A stretch of 64,000 nt of DNA from NCBI GenBank assembly GCA_965248675.1, contig CBDFJZ010000008.1, forward strand, positions 806,001-870,000, in the 5' to 3' direction. The translations under genes and the position numbers were made by a program. Positions 51,657 to 60,885 of the stretch are shown one piece after another; positions within the stretch are counted from its first letter, which is position 1; each line of letters opens with the position of its first letter. Below the pieces are notes generated by a model. It saw only the letters and a list, made by a program, of their open reading frames with translations, was not told the DNA's origin and made no database searches. Source of the stretch: UBA6627 sp965248675. Its GTDB lineage: Bacteria; Chloroflexota; Dehalococcoidia; UBA2979.

Positions 51657-53533
51657 GACCAAGTGTGGTCGATGTCACTGAAAAGCTCATCGTCGCGGCC
51701 CGGCGGCGCCTCGAGACGTCCCGCGTCCTCGCCGATCGCGCGACGCTTGCCTCGTTGCTGAGCAACATCGGGGTACACCTCGGAGCCCTCGGCGAACGCG
51801 AGGAGGCGCTCCAGTCCGCCGAGGAGGCGCTCGACATCTATCGCGAGTTCGCCGCCGCTCGGCCCGACGCCTTCCGCCCCAGCCTCGCGACCTCGCTCAG
51901 CAACGTCGCGATCCGCCTCAGCGAACTGGGTCGCCCCGAGCAGGCGCTCCAGCGCGCCGAGGAGGCGCTCGACATCCGTCGCGAGCTCGCCGCCGCTCGG
52001 CCCGACGCCTTCCGCCCCGACCTCGCGTCCTCGCTCAACAACGTCGCGATCGGCCTCAGCGAACTGGGGCGCCGCGAGCAGGCGCTCCAGCGCGCCGAGG
52101 AGGCGCTCGAGATCTATCGCGAGCTCGCCGCCGCTCGGCCCGACGCCTTCCGTCCCGACCTCGCGGCCTCGCTCAACGTCCTCTCGAACCGCCTCAGCCA
52201 ACTGGGTCGCCGCGAGCAGGCGCTCCAGCGCGCCGAGGAGGCGCTTGAGATCAGTCGCCAGCTCGCCGCCGCTCGGCCCGACGCCTTCCGCCACAGCCTC
52301 GCGGCCTCGCTCAACAACCTCGCGATCCGCCTTAGCGAACTGGGTCGCCCCGAGCAGGCGCTCCGGCGCGCCGAGGAGGCGCTCGACATCCGTCGCGAGC
52401 TCGCCGCCGCTCGGCCCGACGTCTTCCGCCCCGACCTCGCGGCCTCGCTCAACAACCTCGCGAACCACCTCAGCGAACTGGGTCGCCCCGAGCAGGCGCT
52501 CCAGTCCGCCGAGGAGGCACTCGAGATCTATCGCGAGCTCGCCGCCGCTCGGCCCGACGCCTTCCGCCCCGACCTCGCGGCCTCGCTCAACAACGTCGCG
52601 ATCGGCCTCAGCGAACTGGGTCGCCGCGAGCAGGCGCTCCAGCGCGCCGAGGAGGCACTCGAGATCTATCGCGAGCTCGCCGCCGCTCGGCCCGACGCCT
52701 CCCGCCCCGACCTCGCGTCCTCGCTCAACACCCTCTCGAACCTCCTCAGCGAACTGGGACGCCGCGAGCATGCGCTCAAGCGCGCCGAGGAGGCACTCGA
52801 GATCTATCGCGAGCTCACCGCCGCTTGGCCCGACGTCTTCCGGACCAACCTCGCGTCCTCGCTCGACAACCTCGCGATCCGCCTCAGCGAACTGGGTCGC
52901 CGCGAGGAGGCGCCCCACACGATGCGCGAGTGGGTTGCGCTCGTCGCCGAAGCGACTGAGACGGATTCCGAGCCGGTCGCGGATGCGCTCGCCGGCGCTC
53001 TCGGCGAGGTCGTGAGCGGCGAGGACGATGCCGCCGTGCTTCCCGCGATCCGGCGTGCGCTGCTGGTCCAGCGTGCGATCGAGTATCCGCTCGGCCTGCG
53101 AGCGGTGTGGGGCTACGCGGGACGGTACCTGTTGCGCCTCGAACACCCGGCGGAGGCAGCGCTGGCGTTGCAGGCGAGTCTCGCTGCGCTTGCGGAGGGA
53201 GAGGATGCCGACGGGTTCACGGTTTCCCTACGCGCTCAGGCGATCGCCTTCGGCCAGATCGGCGAGAGCGCGGCTTATCTGGTCGCCACCAAGATGCTCG
53301 AAGAGCGAGACGCGCTCGAAGGCCTACCCGACGTTGAGAGCCTGCTCTCGCACATCGAGGCCGGGGAGGAGCGTCGCGAGGTGCGCACGATGTTGGAGGA
53401 TCCGGCGGAGCTGGAGGGCACACTGGCGCGGGTCGTCGAACGGCTGCGGGAGCAGGTACCTGACTTCGAGGATCGGTTGCTCGCGGACGATCCGTCGCTG
53501 TTTGCCAATGGTCGGGAAGCCGAAAGCGAGTAA
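51596..53533 (+). CDS. TPR-array C-terminal part of the STAND NTPase
   Basis: A 645-residue open frame that belongs with the upstream NTPase: reading back past its ATG gives PIDWLSDLALDDSVPLEMVA in frame. One added base near 51530 (GACTTCGCTTCGCCAACG) fuses the two into a protein of about 1218 residues. Nine tetratricopeptide-like units of 46 residues follow, each of the type LAASLNNLAIRLSELGRREQ then ALQRAEEALEIYRELAAARP. The last 200 residues are helical without repeat and end acidic (LADDPSLFANGREAESE). The TPR surface is the likely sensor. Confidence 0.75.
   Translation: MVAATLDAVLSEVGHETVELRPSVVDVTEKLIVAARRRLETSRVLADRATLASLLSNIGVHLGALGEREEALQSAEEALDIYREFAAARPDAFRPSLATSLSNVAIRLSELGRPEQALQRAEEALDIRRELAAARPDAFRPDLASSLNNVAIGLSELGRREQALQRAEEALEIYRELAAARPDAFRPDLAASLNVLSNRLSQLGRREQALQRAEEALEISRQLAAARPDAFRHSLAASLNNLAIRLSELGRPEQALRRAEEALDIRRELAAARPDVFRPDLAASLNNLANHLSELGRPEQALQSAEEALEIYRELAAARPDAFRPDLAASLNNVAIGLSELGRREQALQRAEEALEIYRELAAARPDASRPDLASSLNTLSNLLSELGRREHALKRAEEALEIYRELTAAWPDVFRTNLASSLDNLAIRLSELGRREEAPHTMREWVALVAEATETDSEPVADALAGALGEVVSGEDDAAVLPAIRRALLVQRAIEYPLGLRAVWGYAGRYLLRLEHPAEAALALQASLAALAEGEDADGFTVSLRAQAIAFGQIGESAAYLVATKMLEERDALEGLPDVESLLSHIEAGEERREVRTMLEDPAELEGTLARVVERLREQVPDFEDRLLADDPSLFANGREAESE
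51746..52950 (+). repeat. 138-bp tandem repeats encoding nine TPR units
   Basis: Units start at 51746 and every 138 bases to 52850, the last one incomplete. Several adjacent units are nearly identical at DNA level, including synonymous positions (for example GAGGAGGCGCTCGACATC and GCCGCCGCTCGGCCCGACG), which indicates recent duplication or gene conversion rather than old divergence. Confidence 0.9.
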
Positions 53534-53592
53534 CGGCGTGATGCCCCGTGGGCGAGGACCACAGCCGAGGCCGCCGATAGACTCCGGCACCT

Positions 53593-54882
53593 ATGTCGCT
53601 GACCCCGACTTCCCTGATGCCGGCACCCGCGGAGGACGCCGACCTTCGGTCGGTGTTGCGGAACGAGCAGTTCCGGCGGATCTGGGCGGCCGGGATCTTG
53701 ACCTCGCTGATGCGCTGGCTGGACATGCTGGTGCTGGGCGTCTTCACGTTCGAGCTGACGGACTCGGCGGGGCGGGTGGCGATCGTGCTCGTGGCGCGGA
53801 TGATCCCGCGGCTGTTCTTCGGCGTCGCCCTCGGGACGCTCGCGGATCGGGTGAACCGGAAGGGGATGTGGGTCGCCTCGAATGTGGGGCTCGGCGTCGT
53901 GGCGGTGACGCTGGGCGCGCTGATCGCGAGCGGGGAGCTGGTGTACTGGCACCTGCTGGTGGCGGTGTTCGTGAACGGGGTGTTCTGGGCGGCGGAGTTC
54001 CCGGTGCGGCGAGCGCTGCTGGCGGACGTGGTGCCGGAGGAGGCGATCGGGCCGGCGGTGAGCATCGACTGGACGACGGATTCGCTGAACCGAATGATCG
54101 GGCCCGCGCTGGGTGGCGCGCTGTTCGTGACGGTGGGGGCGGACGGCGCGTATCTGCTGATGGGTGTGGTGTTCGCGGCGGCGGCGCTGATGGCGACCCG
54201 GCTGCGATACGCGCCGCTGGAACGCGAGGCCGCGGATGACGAGCGCGGTACGTTCGCCTACCTGGCGAGCGGGTTGCGGTACGCACGGTCGAGCCGGCTG
54301 ATCGTTGGGGCGCTGATGGTGACGATCGCGTTCAACGCGGTGTTCCCGTCGTACCAGAGCATGATCCCGGTGATCGGGAAGGACATCCTGGGCGTAGACC
54401 CGGTGGGGGTCGGCCTTCTCAGCTCGACCGAGGGCCTCGGGGCGGTGTTGGCGGCGCTGTGGATCGCGAACCGGGCGACCACGCGCTCGTACCCGCGGAT
54501 CTATTTCTTCGGGACGGGGCTGTTCCTGGCGTGCGCCCTCGGATTCTCGCGGTCGGAGGTGTATGCGGTGTCGGCGGCGTTGCTGTTTACAGCGGGGTTC
54601 GGGTTCTCCGCGTTCGCGACGATGCAGACCTCGATCCTGATGCGCGCCAGCTCGCGGGCGATGCGGGGGCGGGTGCTCGGCGTGTTGTCGCTGGCGATCG
54701 GAGCGGGGCCGCTGGGCGCGCTGCAAGTGAGCCCGCTGGTGTCGGCGGTCGGGGAGCAGGGGGCGCTGACGATCGTGATCCTCGAGGGGCTCGCGATGCT
54801 CGTGGTCGTCGGGATCGTCTGGCCGGCGATGCGGCGGCCATGGCAGGTGCCGACGCAGGCGGCCAAGGCAGAGGTCCGGTAA
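53593..54882 (+). CDS. MFS transporter
   Basis: A 429-residue MFS_3-type protein with 12 helices: LRNEQFRRIWAAGILTSLMR with WLDMLVLGVFTFELTDSAGR, VALGTLADRVNRKGMWVASN (loop motif) and PVRRALLADVVPEEAIGPAV. Probably a secondary exporter. It lies 59 bases past the TPR gene. A bidirectional terminator follows. Its sequence class is similar to the MFS protein at 43494, but it is not a close duplicate. Confidence 0.87.
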   Translation: MSLTPTSLMPAPAEDADLRSVLRNEQFRRIWAAGILTSLMRWLDMLVLGVFTFELTDSAGRVAIVLVARMIPRLFFGVALGTLADRVNRKGMWVASNVGLGVVAVTLGALIASGELVYWHLLVAVFVNGVFWAAEFPVRRALLADVVPEEAIGPAVSIDWTTDSLNRMIGPALGGALFVTVGADGAYLLMGVVFAAAALMATRLRYAPLEREAADDERGTFAYLASGLRYARSSRLIVGALMVTIAFNAVFPSYQSMIPVIGKDILGVDPVGVGLLSSTEGLGAVLAALWIANRATTRSYPRIYFFGTGLFLACALGFSRSEVYAVSAALLFTAGFGFSAFATMQTSILMRASSRAMRGRVLGVLSLAIGAGPLGALQVSPLVSAVGEQGALTIVILEGLAMLVVVGIVWPAMRRPWQVPTQAAKAEVR

Positions 54883-54931
54883 GGCACCGGGGCGGCGCCA
54901 GCGGAGCGCAGAGGGCGCCAGCGCGGAGCAC

Positions 54932-54961
54932 AGCACAGCCCGGCTTCAGCCGGGCTGTGCT
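54932..54961. terminator. Bidirectional terminator between the MFS and RNA-binding protein genes
   Basis: AGCACAGCCCGGC (54932-54944) pairs perfectly with GCCGGGCTGTGCT (54949-54961), a 13-bp stem with a TTCA loop, located between two convergent genes. Confidence 0.85.
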
Positions 54962-55032
54962 GCTCAATCCGGTTCGACCTTAGAGGTCGAGCGGACCGTC
55001 GCTATTCGAGACAGTGCCTTCGAGATAGGGGC

Positions 55033-55371
55033 CTAGTAGCGGTCGCGGCCTCCGCCGTAACCACCACCACCACCACCGCCGCCACCGCCGCGGTAGCCGC
55101 CGCCACCACCACCGGCGTCGCGGTCCTGACGCGGACGCGCTTCGCTGACGGCGAGGGAGCGACCACCGAAGTCGGTGCCGTCGAGCGACTCGATGGCCTT
55201 GGCGGCGTCCTCGTTGGACATTTCGACGAAGCCGAAGCCGCGGGGGCGGCCGGTTTCACGGTCGGTCGGGAGCGCGACGGAGATGACCTCGCCGTGCTGT
55301 CCGAACAGCTGCTCGACCTCCTCCTCGGTGGCCGTGTAGGGGAAGTTCCCCACATAGATTCTCTGGGACAT
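55033..55371 (-). CDS. RRM-domain glycine-rich RNA-binding protein
   Basis: A 112-residue cold-inducible-type RNA-binding protein. A single RRM spans residues 3-80 with RNP2 (IYVGNF) and RNP1 (RGFGFVEM), followed by a 30-residue Gly/Arg/Tyr tail containing two poly-Gly stretches. Such proteins act as RNA chaperones in the cytoplasm. GGAG precedes the ATG. A long leader with a CCGGATTCGAGCCGG hairpin near 55386-55400 may serve post-transcriptional or cold control. Confidence 0.92.
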   Translation of the reverse strand: MSQRIYVGNFPYTATEEEVEQLFGQHGEVISVALPTDRETGRPRGFGFVEMSNEDAAKAIESLDGTDFGGRSLAVSEARPRQDRDAGGGGGGYRGGGGGGGGGGYGGGRDRY

Positions 55372-55575
55372 AAGAAAACTCCACGCCGGATTCGAGCCGG
55401 CAGATTCAATGGCCGCACAGGGCGGCGCCGCTAGATGCTCAGCTGTTCGACGTGGTGCTCTGGTGAAACAACAAGAAGGGAAACTGAGAAGCCGATCGCT
55501 TGATCGGTTTGGACCAGTGTACCGCAGGTCAGGCGAATCTCGTACGGATCACGGCCGCCAAGTCCAGCTTCGCGT

Positions 55576-56520
55576 TCAGGCTCCGAGGGTTTCGAGGAAC
55601 AAGCGACGGTAGCGCTCGTGATCGACGTCGGTGGCGACTTCGATGCTGGTCTCCATCGGCGGCTGCCAGGGTTCCTCGCGTTCGGCTGAGGCAGCGGGGC
55701 GCTGATCGACGACGGTTTCGCCCCGGGTCCAGGTGCCTTCGAGTTCGACGCGGACGGGGTGGCTGCTCGTGACGAGCGCTGCCGGCTCGATGACGCTGGC
55801 GACGCAGCCGGCGTCGCCGATCAAGGCGGTGTCTCGGCCGAACTCGCCCATCCTCGAGAGGAGCAGGCGGCCGGCGAGCCGGGCGGCTGCGTCGTTCGAG
55901 GCGGCGAGGGTCTCGGCATCGGAGCGGGCGACGGAGACCTGGTGAAAGACGTCGAGGCCGTACATCAGGGTCCGGACGCCGCTCTGCATGACGATGTCGG
56001 CGGCCTCGGGGTCCTGGCGGACGTTGAACTCCGCGGCGGCGGAGGCGTTACCCCGGCCGATGGCGCCGCCCATGAGGGCGATCCGCTCGATGCGGTCGCG
56101 CACCTCGGGGTGGCGAGTGAGCAGGGTGGCGATGTTGGTGAGCGGGGCGAGGGGGACGATGGTGACGGGACGCTCGGCCTCGAGGATGGCGCGGCGGAGG
56201 AAGTCGACGGCGTGATCGGCCTCGGGGGGCCGGGGCGCGCTCGGGAGGTCGATGCCGCCGAGGCCGTTCTGGCCGTGCACGCCTCGGGCGTGACGAGGGG
56301 GCTCGACGAGGGGGCGGTCCATGCCGGCGGCGACGGGGACGTCGTCGCGGCCGGCGGTGGCGAGGACGTTGAGGGTGTTGGGAACGACCTGCGCGAGGTC
56401 GACGTTGCCGTGCACGCAGGTGACGGCGAGCAGGTTGAGCGCCCTCGAGCGTGACGCGAGGAGGAGCGCGAGGGCGTCGTCGACGCCGGTGTCGACGTCG
56501 AGGATGACGTCTGTCGGCAT
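55576..56520 (-). CDS. Inosine-uridine preferring nucleoside hydrolase
   Basis: A 314-residue nucleoside N-ribohydrolase that splits the N-glycosidic bond to base and ribose. The calcium/active-site motif is DVDTGVDDALALLLA at residues 8-22, then VTCVHGNVDLAQVVPNTLNV, PLAPLTNIATLLTRHPEV and GGAIGRGNASAAAEFNVRQD with the second metal Asp. The C-terminal half has YGLDVFHQVSV and the DCT-like loop DAGCVASVIEP. The ATG at 56520 has GAGGAG upstream. Purine or pyrimidine salvage is the general role. Confidence 0.9.
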   Translation of the reverse strand: MPTDVILDVDTGVDDALALLLASRSRALNLLAVTCVHGNVDLAQVVPNTLNVLATAGRDDVPVAAGMDRPLVEPPRHARGVHGQNGLGGIDLPSAPRPPEADHAVDFLRRAILEAERPVTIVPLAPLTNIATLLTRHPEVRDRIERIALMGGAIGRGNASAAAEFNVRQDPEAADIVMQSGVRTLMYGLDVFHQVSVARSDAETLAASNDAAARLAGRLLLSRMGEFGRDTALIGDAGCVASVIEPAALVTSSHPVRVELEGTWTRGETVVDQRPAASAEREEPWQPPMETSIEVATDVDHERYRRLFLETLGA

Positions 56521-56896
56521 GGGCGTTGCTCCTCTGGGGTTTGGCGCCGCCACGAGGGATCAAGGTACTGGCAAGTAGGTGAGCGCCGCGCCTTGGGTTC
56601 GGGTGTGAGGCTACGCCTGGGGGTCGGGGGAGGGTCCGAGCAAGTGGTCGCGTGGGCGGCTGGCGGTGTGCTGCGCGGAGGTGTGACGCATGTCTCCGAA
56701 CGGGTGTCACGCATGTCTCCGGTCTGCACACCCCAGCAGGGGACTTGGATCCCCTACAACCCCTCGCAAACGGCCCGGTAACTGGCAGCGGGCAAGTCGA
56801 CGCGTGCGGTCGCGGGCCGCGCACCCAAGCTGCTGGACTCATCGCTGGTGCTGCACCCGACGGCCGATCAGGACGTCGGGAAGAGGGTGCCACTCG
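56521..56896. repeat. Intergenic region with a direct repeat resembling an IS end
   Basis: GTGTGACGCATGTCTCCG (56681-56698) recurs as GTGTCACGCATGTCTCCG (56704-56721), one mismatch in 18 bases. It is followed by GGTCTGCACA and a CCCCTACAACCCC stretch. Terminal sequences of some IS481/IS3-type elements have a similar TGTCACGCATGT core, so this may be an IS scar, but no transposase reading frame is present. The remaining bases hold nothing recognisable. Confidence 0.45.
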
Positions 56897-57669
56897 CTAG
56901 CGGCCGCTGAAGACCGGGGCGCGCTTCTCCTGGAAGGCTGCGAGGGCTTCGGCGTCGTCGTCGGTCTGGCGAAGCGTGGCGGCGGCGAGCTCCTCGTAGC
57001 GTCGCTGAGCGTCGAGTTCGGAACCCATGCCGAGGCGGAGGCCCTTCTTGTTGAGTCGCACGGCCTTCGGCGGGAGCGCTGCGAGGGTGGCGGCCATCTC
57101 GGCCGTCGTCGCGAGCAGTTGGTCAGCCGGGACGACGCTGTTCAAGAGGCCGATCGCGCCCGCCTCGTGAGCGTCGATCATGCGCGAGGTGAGGATCAAC
57201 TCGGTCGCCTTGCCGAAGCCGATCAGGCGGGGGAGGAGGTAGGTGGAACCGAGTTCGGCGCTGATGCTGAGCTTGGTGAAGGGCAGCTGGAAGCGGGCCT
57301 CCTCGGAAGCGATGCGGATGTCGCAGGAGAGCGTCATCGTGCAGCCACCGCCGACGGCGACGCCGTTGATCGAGGCGATGATCGGCTTCTCGATTTGCAG
57401 GGCCTCGAAGGTGGCATCGGCGAGGCTGGGGGCGTTGGACGGGCGAGGCGCGGCGGTGCCGCTGGGTGTCAGGTCCGCGCCGGAGCAGAAGCCGCGGCCG
57501 GCGCCGGTGATGACGATGACGCGGGTGTCGTCGTCTTGATCTTCGATGGCAAGGGCGTGGTGGAGCTCCTCGGCCATCTGCATGTTGAGGGCGTTCAGCT
57601 TGTCGGGCCGGTTGAGGATGACCGTCCTGACGTGGTGCTCGCCTCGAGGAGGGTGGTTTCGTAGCTCAC
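56897..57669 (-). pseudogene. Enoyl-CoA hydratase/isomerase family, frameshifted near its start
   Basis: A crotonase. The bulk reads VRTVILNRPDKLNALNMQMA, GAGRGFCSGADLTPSG, INGVAVGGGCTMTLSCDIRI and GSTYLLPRLIGFGKATELIL to the tail FQEKRAPVFSGR. The natural start is the GTG at 57669 (SYETTLLEA), preceded by GGGAG. It lies out of frame by one missing base near 57643: adding a G in CTCGAGGCGAGCACCAC gives LLEAEHHVRTVILNRP. The active-site strand LPFTKLSISAELG lacks the usual PE pair, so isomerase-like chemistry is possible. Probably intact in the organism. Confidence 0.82.
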
Positions 57670-57962
57670 TGACTGCTCCCGTCGCGTGCAAGGGGGGATC
57701 AGGAGCCGTCGCTCCGGGACGGCAGCCGTAGGTCCGCATCCTACCGGTGCGCTTCGACTGACGGGCGCCCCTCCGAGGCGGACGCGGAGAGCGGGGGGGG
57801 GGGGCGCATCGCTGAGGAACGTCGCGACGCCGCTGGCACTTCCGCGTTCCCCGGGCGACGGCGCTGGGCGCGTTCCAGAAAACGCCGCGACCGAACGAGA
57901 CTCGTCCGAACCCGCCGAGAGGAGGTTGTCGCTCGGGTACCAGGCGAGCCATAGTTCGAGTC

Positions 57963-58670
57963 GTGGCCGACGCAGACTACTTCGTTGAGATGATCTCGTT
58001 GGTCGACCGGCTTGGCCCGGTCACCGCGCAGGGGCTGGCCGACGACCTGGGGATCTCGGTCGACCAGGTCGAGCAGTCGATCAGGGGACTGCGCGCGGAC
58101 GGCGTACCAATCGAGGGCTCCGCACAGGCCGGCTACAGGCTGGCGGAGATTACGCTGCCGTCGTTGTCGCTGACGCTCTCCCAACTCGAGGTTCTGGCGT
58201 TCTCCCTGCACGCAGTCGCGGAATCAATGGAAACGCCGTCTTCGGAGACCGCGGCCAGCGTCCTCGAACAGATCGCATCGCGTCTGCCGCCGAGCCTACG
58301 TGAGGTAGTGGGCGTTGATGGCGCGGACGACCTCGACGATGCGATGGTCATCCCCGGGTGGGAGCCGATGCCGCCCGTTTCTCCGGAAACACTCGAGCAA
58401 CTGCAGGTGGCCGTGGCAGCGCACGAAAAGGTCAGGATCAGCTACCGCGACCTGAGCGACGCGCTCAGCGAGCGGGTGATCTGGCCGCTGGAGCTTGTCC
58501 CCGCTGGCTACGCGTGGACGCTGGGCGCGTGGTGCGAGCTCCGCGCCGACTACCGGTCCTTCTTGCCCGAATCGATCCAACGGCTCGAGGTCCTCGACGA
58601 GCAGTTCGATCTCCGCGCGGGCGTCAGCCTCGAGGAGTATCACCGCTCCCGAAACGCGGCGCCGGAGTAG
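57963..58670 (+). CDS. HTH-WYL-type transcriptional regulator
   Basis: A 235-residue protein. Residues 5-60 form a winged helix (PVTAQGLADDLGISVDQVEQ, then SIRGLRADGVPIEGSAQAGY). A linker follows, then a WYL-like domain (KVRISYRDLSDALSERVIWP, LELVPAGYAWTLGAWCELRA, DYRSFLPESIQRLEVLDEQF), here with Y-A-W-T-L in place of the canonical W-Y-L core. WYL proteins sense ligands such as ssDNA or nucleotides and often control DNA damage or defence genes. GTG start. No target gene is obvious. Confidence 0.8.
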   Translation: MADADYFVEMISLVDRLGPVTAQGLADDLGISVDQVEQSIRGLRADGVPIEGSAQAGYRLAEITLPSLSLTLSQLEVLAFSLHAVAESMETPSSETAASVLEQIASRLPPSLREVVGVDGADDLDDAMVIPGWEPMPPVSPETLEQLQVAVAAHEKVRISYRDLSDALSERVIWPLELVPAGYAWTLGAWCELRADYRSFLPESIQRLEVLDEQFDLRAGVSLEEYHRSRNAAPE

Positions 58671-58746
58671 CCGCTCCCGCCGCTGCCTCGCCTCCCGCGG
58701 GCCAACCCCCTAACCCTATGGGTCGATCAGCACCCCCCCCTCGACC

Positions 58747-60360
58747 CTATGGGTCGATCAGCACGCCCGGGTTGAGGATGCCGTTCGGGTCGACGGATTT
58801 CTTGGCGGCGCGGAGGGCGTCGGCGAAGAGGTCGGGGCGCTGGCGGTCGTACTGAGGGCGGTGCAACCGTCCGACGGCGTGGTGGTGGGTGATGGTGCCG
58901 CCGTTCTTCTCGATGGCCTCGGAGACGGCGTGCTTGACGGCACGCTCCTGGGCGTCGGCGTCGCCGCCTTTGTAGGCGCCGGCGTAGGTGTAGTAGGGGG
59001 CGGGGCCGTCCGTGTAGACGTGGGTGAAGCGGCAGTTGACGGTGCCGCCGCCGCACTCCTCGTCGAGGACTTTGCGGTAGGCCTCGCGGATGGCGTGATC
59101 GAAGTCCGGCCAACGGTCCCAGGTGATGGAGGTTTCGGTGGTGCCGCCGATCATGCCGAGGCCGGCCTGGAGGCCGCCGCCCTTCGGGATGAAGGCGTCG
59201 CGCCAGGCGCCGACGGCGCCGGCGCGGCCGGTGGGGTTGCCGTCGCCGTCGTCGACGAGGATGTCGTCATCGGGGATGTGGCCGCCGGCGCCGCGGGCGA
59301 TTTCGATGGCGCGGGCCATCGGTTCGCGCTGGGAGAGTTCGGCGGATTCGAAGCCAACGATGAGGAGGGTGGTGTTGCCGTCGAGGCCGGCGCTGCCGCC
59401 GGCGAGGAGCGGGTCGAGGATGCGGAGGTTGGCGGGCCAGAGTTTGGCCTGGACGATCTGGCGCGTGGCCTCGTAGCCCTGCTCCCAGGTATTGAAGGTG
59501 ACGCCGGCGGTGGCGCGGAAGGTGGGGCGGGCCTGGACGCGCATCCAGGCCTCGGTGATGACGCCGAGGATGCCTTCGCTGCCGATGACGACTCGGTCGG
59601 GGCTGGTGCCGGCGCCGCTGCCGGGGAGGCGGCGGGATTCCCACCAGCCATTGGGGGTGAGCATGCGGGTGGATTCGACGAAATCGTCGATGTGGGTGTG
59701 GTTGGTCGCGTAGTGGCCCCCGCTGCGAGTGGCGATCCAGCCACCGAGGGTGCTGAGGGCGAAGCTCTGCGGGAAGTGGCGGAGGGTGAAGCCGTGGGGG
59801 CGGAGCTGGCTCTCGAGGTGCGGGCCGTAGACGCCCGCCTGGATACGGGCGGCGCGTGAGGTTTCGTCGATTTCGAGGACCTGGTCGAACTCGTCCATGT
59901 CGATGGTGACGACGGCGTCGGCGCCGGCGGGTGGGTTGGTGCCGTCGACGACGGAGGATCCGGCGCCGTAGGGGATGGCGACGATGTCGTTGTCGCTGGC
60001 CCAGGTGAGGGTGCGTTCCAGCTCTTCGTCGGTGCGGGGGTGGGCGACGACGTCGACGGGGTTGGGGTATTCGCCTCGGATGGCGGCTTCGCGATTGGGG
60101 CTGTACGAGCTGTAGGTGTGCATCGCGCGTTCGTAGTTGTCGGTGCGGGTGAACGGCGCGAGCTTGTCTGGGACTTTGACGCGCGGGGCGCGGAGTTCGA
60201 GGTCCTCGGGGGTGGGGATTTTGGGGGCGGTTAGTTCTGTGCCGAGTTCGGCTGAGAGGCGGGCGGCTTCGGTGACTCGTTCGTCGTAGGTCGGTTCTTC
60301 GTCTTCGTAGGCGAAGATCCAGCGGCTGCGGCGTCGGTTGCGATTAGGGTTGTCAGTCAT
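58747..60360 (-). CDS. FAD-binding oxidase, alkylglycerone-phosphate-synthase-like
   Basis: A 537-residue FAD-linked oxidase of the VAO/PCMH fold related to AGPS and glycolate-oxidase GlcD. The FAD domain is VAIPYGAGSSVVDGTNPPAG, then QAGVYGPHLESQLRPHGFTL, STLGGWIATRSGGHYATNHT and PDRVVIGSEGILGVITEAWM. The C-terminal cap ends with GTITHHHAVGRLHRPQYD (the AGPS-like His cluster) and VDPNGILNPGVLIDP. A conserved N-terminal extension of about 70 residues precedes it. The ATG at 60360 has GAGGAG upstream. It could make ether lipids or oxidise a hydroxy acid. Confidence 0.88.
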   Translation of the reverse strand: MTDNPNRNRRRSRWIFAYEDEEPTYDERVTEAARLSAELGTELTAPKIPTPEDLELRAPRVKVPDKLAPFTRTDNYERAMHTYSSYSPNREAAIRGEYPNPVDVVAHPRTDEELERTLTWASDNDIVAIPYGAGSSVVDGTNPPAGADAVVTIDMDEFDQVLEIDETSRAARIQAGVYGPHLESQLRPHGFTLRHFPQSFALSTLGGWIATRSGGHYATNHTHIDDFVESTRMLTPNGWWESRRLPGSGAGTSPDRVVIGSEGILGVITEAWMRVQARPTFRATAGVTFNTWEQGYEATRQIVQAKLWPANLRILDPLLAGGSAGLDGNTTLLIVGFESAELSQREPMARAIEIARGAGGHIPDDDILVDDGDGNPTGRAGAVGAWRDAFIPKGGGLQAGLGMIGGTTETSITWDRWPDFDHAIREAYRKVLDEECGGGTVNCRFTHVYTDGPAPYYTYAGAYKGGDADAQERAVKHAVSEAIEKNGGTITHHHAVGRLHRPQYDRQRPDLFADALRAAKKSVDPNGILNPGVLIDP

Positions 60361-60885
60361 GAGCCGTACTCCTCGGGAGCGGCGCTTGGCCTCGGGGATG
60401 CGGGGTGCACTGTAGCTGACGGGGTCGGCGGGGCCGAGGGCACGCGCGGGCGACTGCGTGGGCGGCCGGCTTCGTACTACGCGAGGCAATCCTCGTCGCT
60501 TCTTCGGATCAGGGGGCGCTGCCCCCTGCGACCCCCGGTCGGGGGACTTGCAGTCCCCCAAACACCCCCCGCAAGCCGTGGGGTTCCTCGGAGGTTGCCC
60601 GGGCTCTGTGGCGGCGGGTGGGGTTCCTCGAAGCTGTGGATGGTGCACCGATACCTGGCTGCTCACCGGCGCATTCGCGCCGGGGACGTTCTGTTCGCCG
60701 TTCGAGCAGCGCTTCGAGGGCGCGCTGACGGCGATCTGCCGGCGTTGATCGCTCTTCTGTCGCCGAGATGCCCGCTGGGGAGACGTTCGGACAACAGTTC
60801 GTCGGGGCTGCACGAGGTGCCCGGTGGACCAGAGGCTCGGGGTTCGGCGAAGGTCGGCGGATGGGTCGGCGAGAGGCGGGTGTGG
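60361..60885. repeat. Intergenic region with three clustered hairpins
   Basis: AGGGGGC-GCT-GCCCCCT (60511-60527), CCCCCG-GT-CGGGGG (60532-60545) and GGGGACT-TGC-AGTCCCC (60542-60558) are adjacent palindromes, the last two overlapping, followed by C-rich sequence. They look like a REP-type element. The rest up to the CoA-transferase start at 60886 shows no convincing gene; the open frame there is only the upstream extension of that gene. Confidence 0.6.

Noticed and set aside
51746..52950. 138-bp repeats as a CRISPR array or collapsed satellite
   Set aside because: The period is a multiple of three, codes a coherent TPR motif in frame, and has no unique spacers.
50660..53146. 828-codon minus-strand open frame with repeats opposite the TPR array
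   Set aside because: The repeats are the mirror of the TPR-coding repeats; the high GC keeps stops out of this frame. No start context or domain.
57670..57962. Gene or regulatory RNA in the gap before the WYL regulator
   Set aside because: Only a G12 homopolymer (57793-57804) stands out. The open frame across it is the upstream extension of the crotonase shadow frame.
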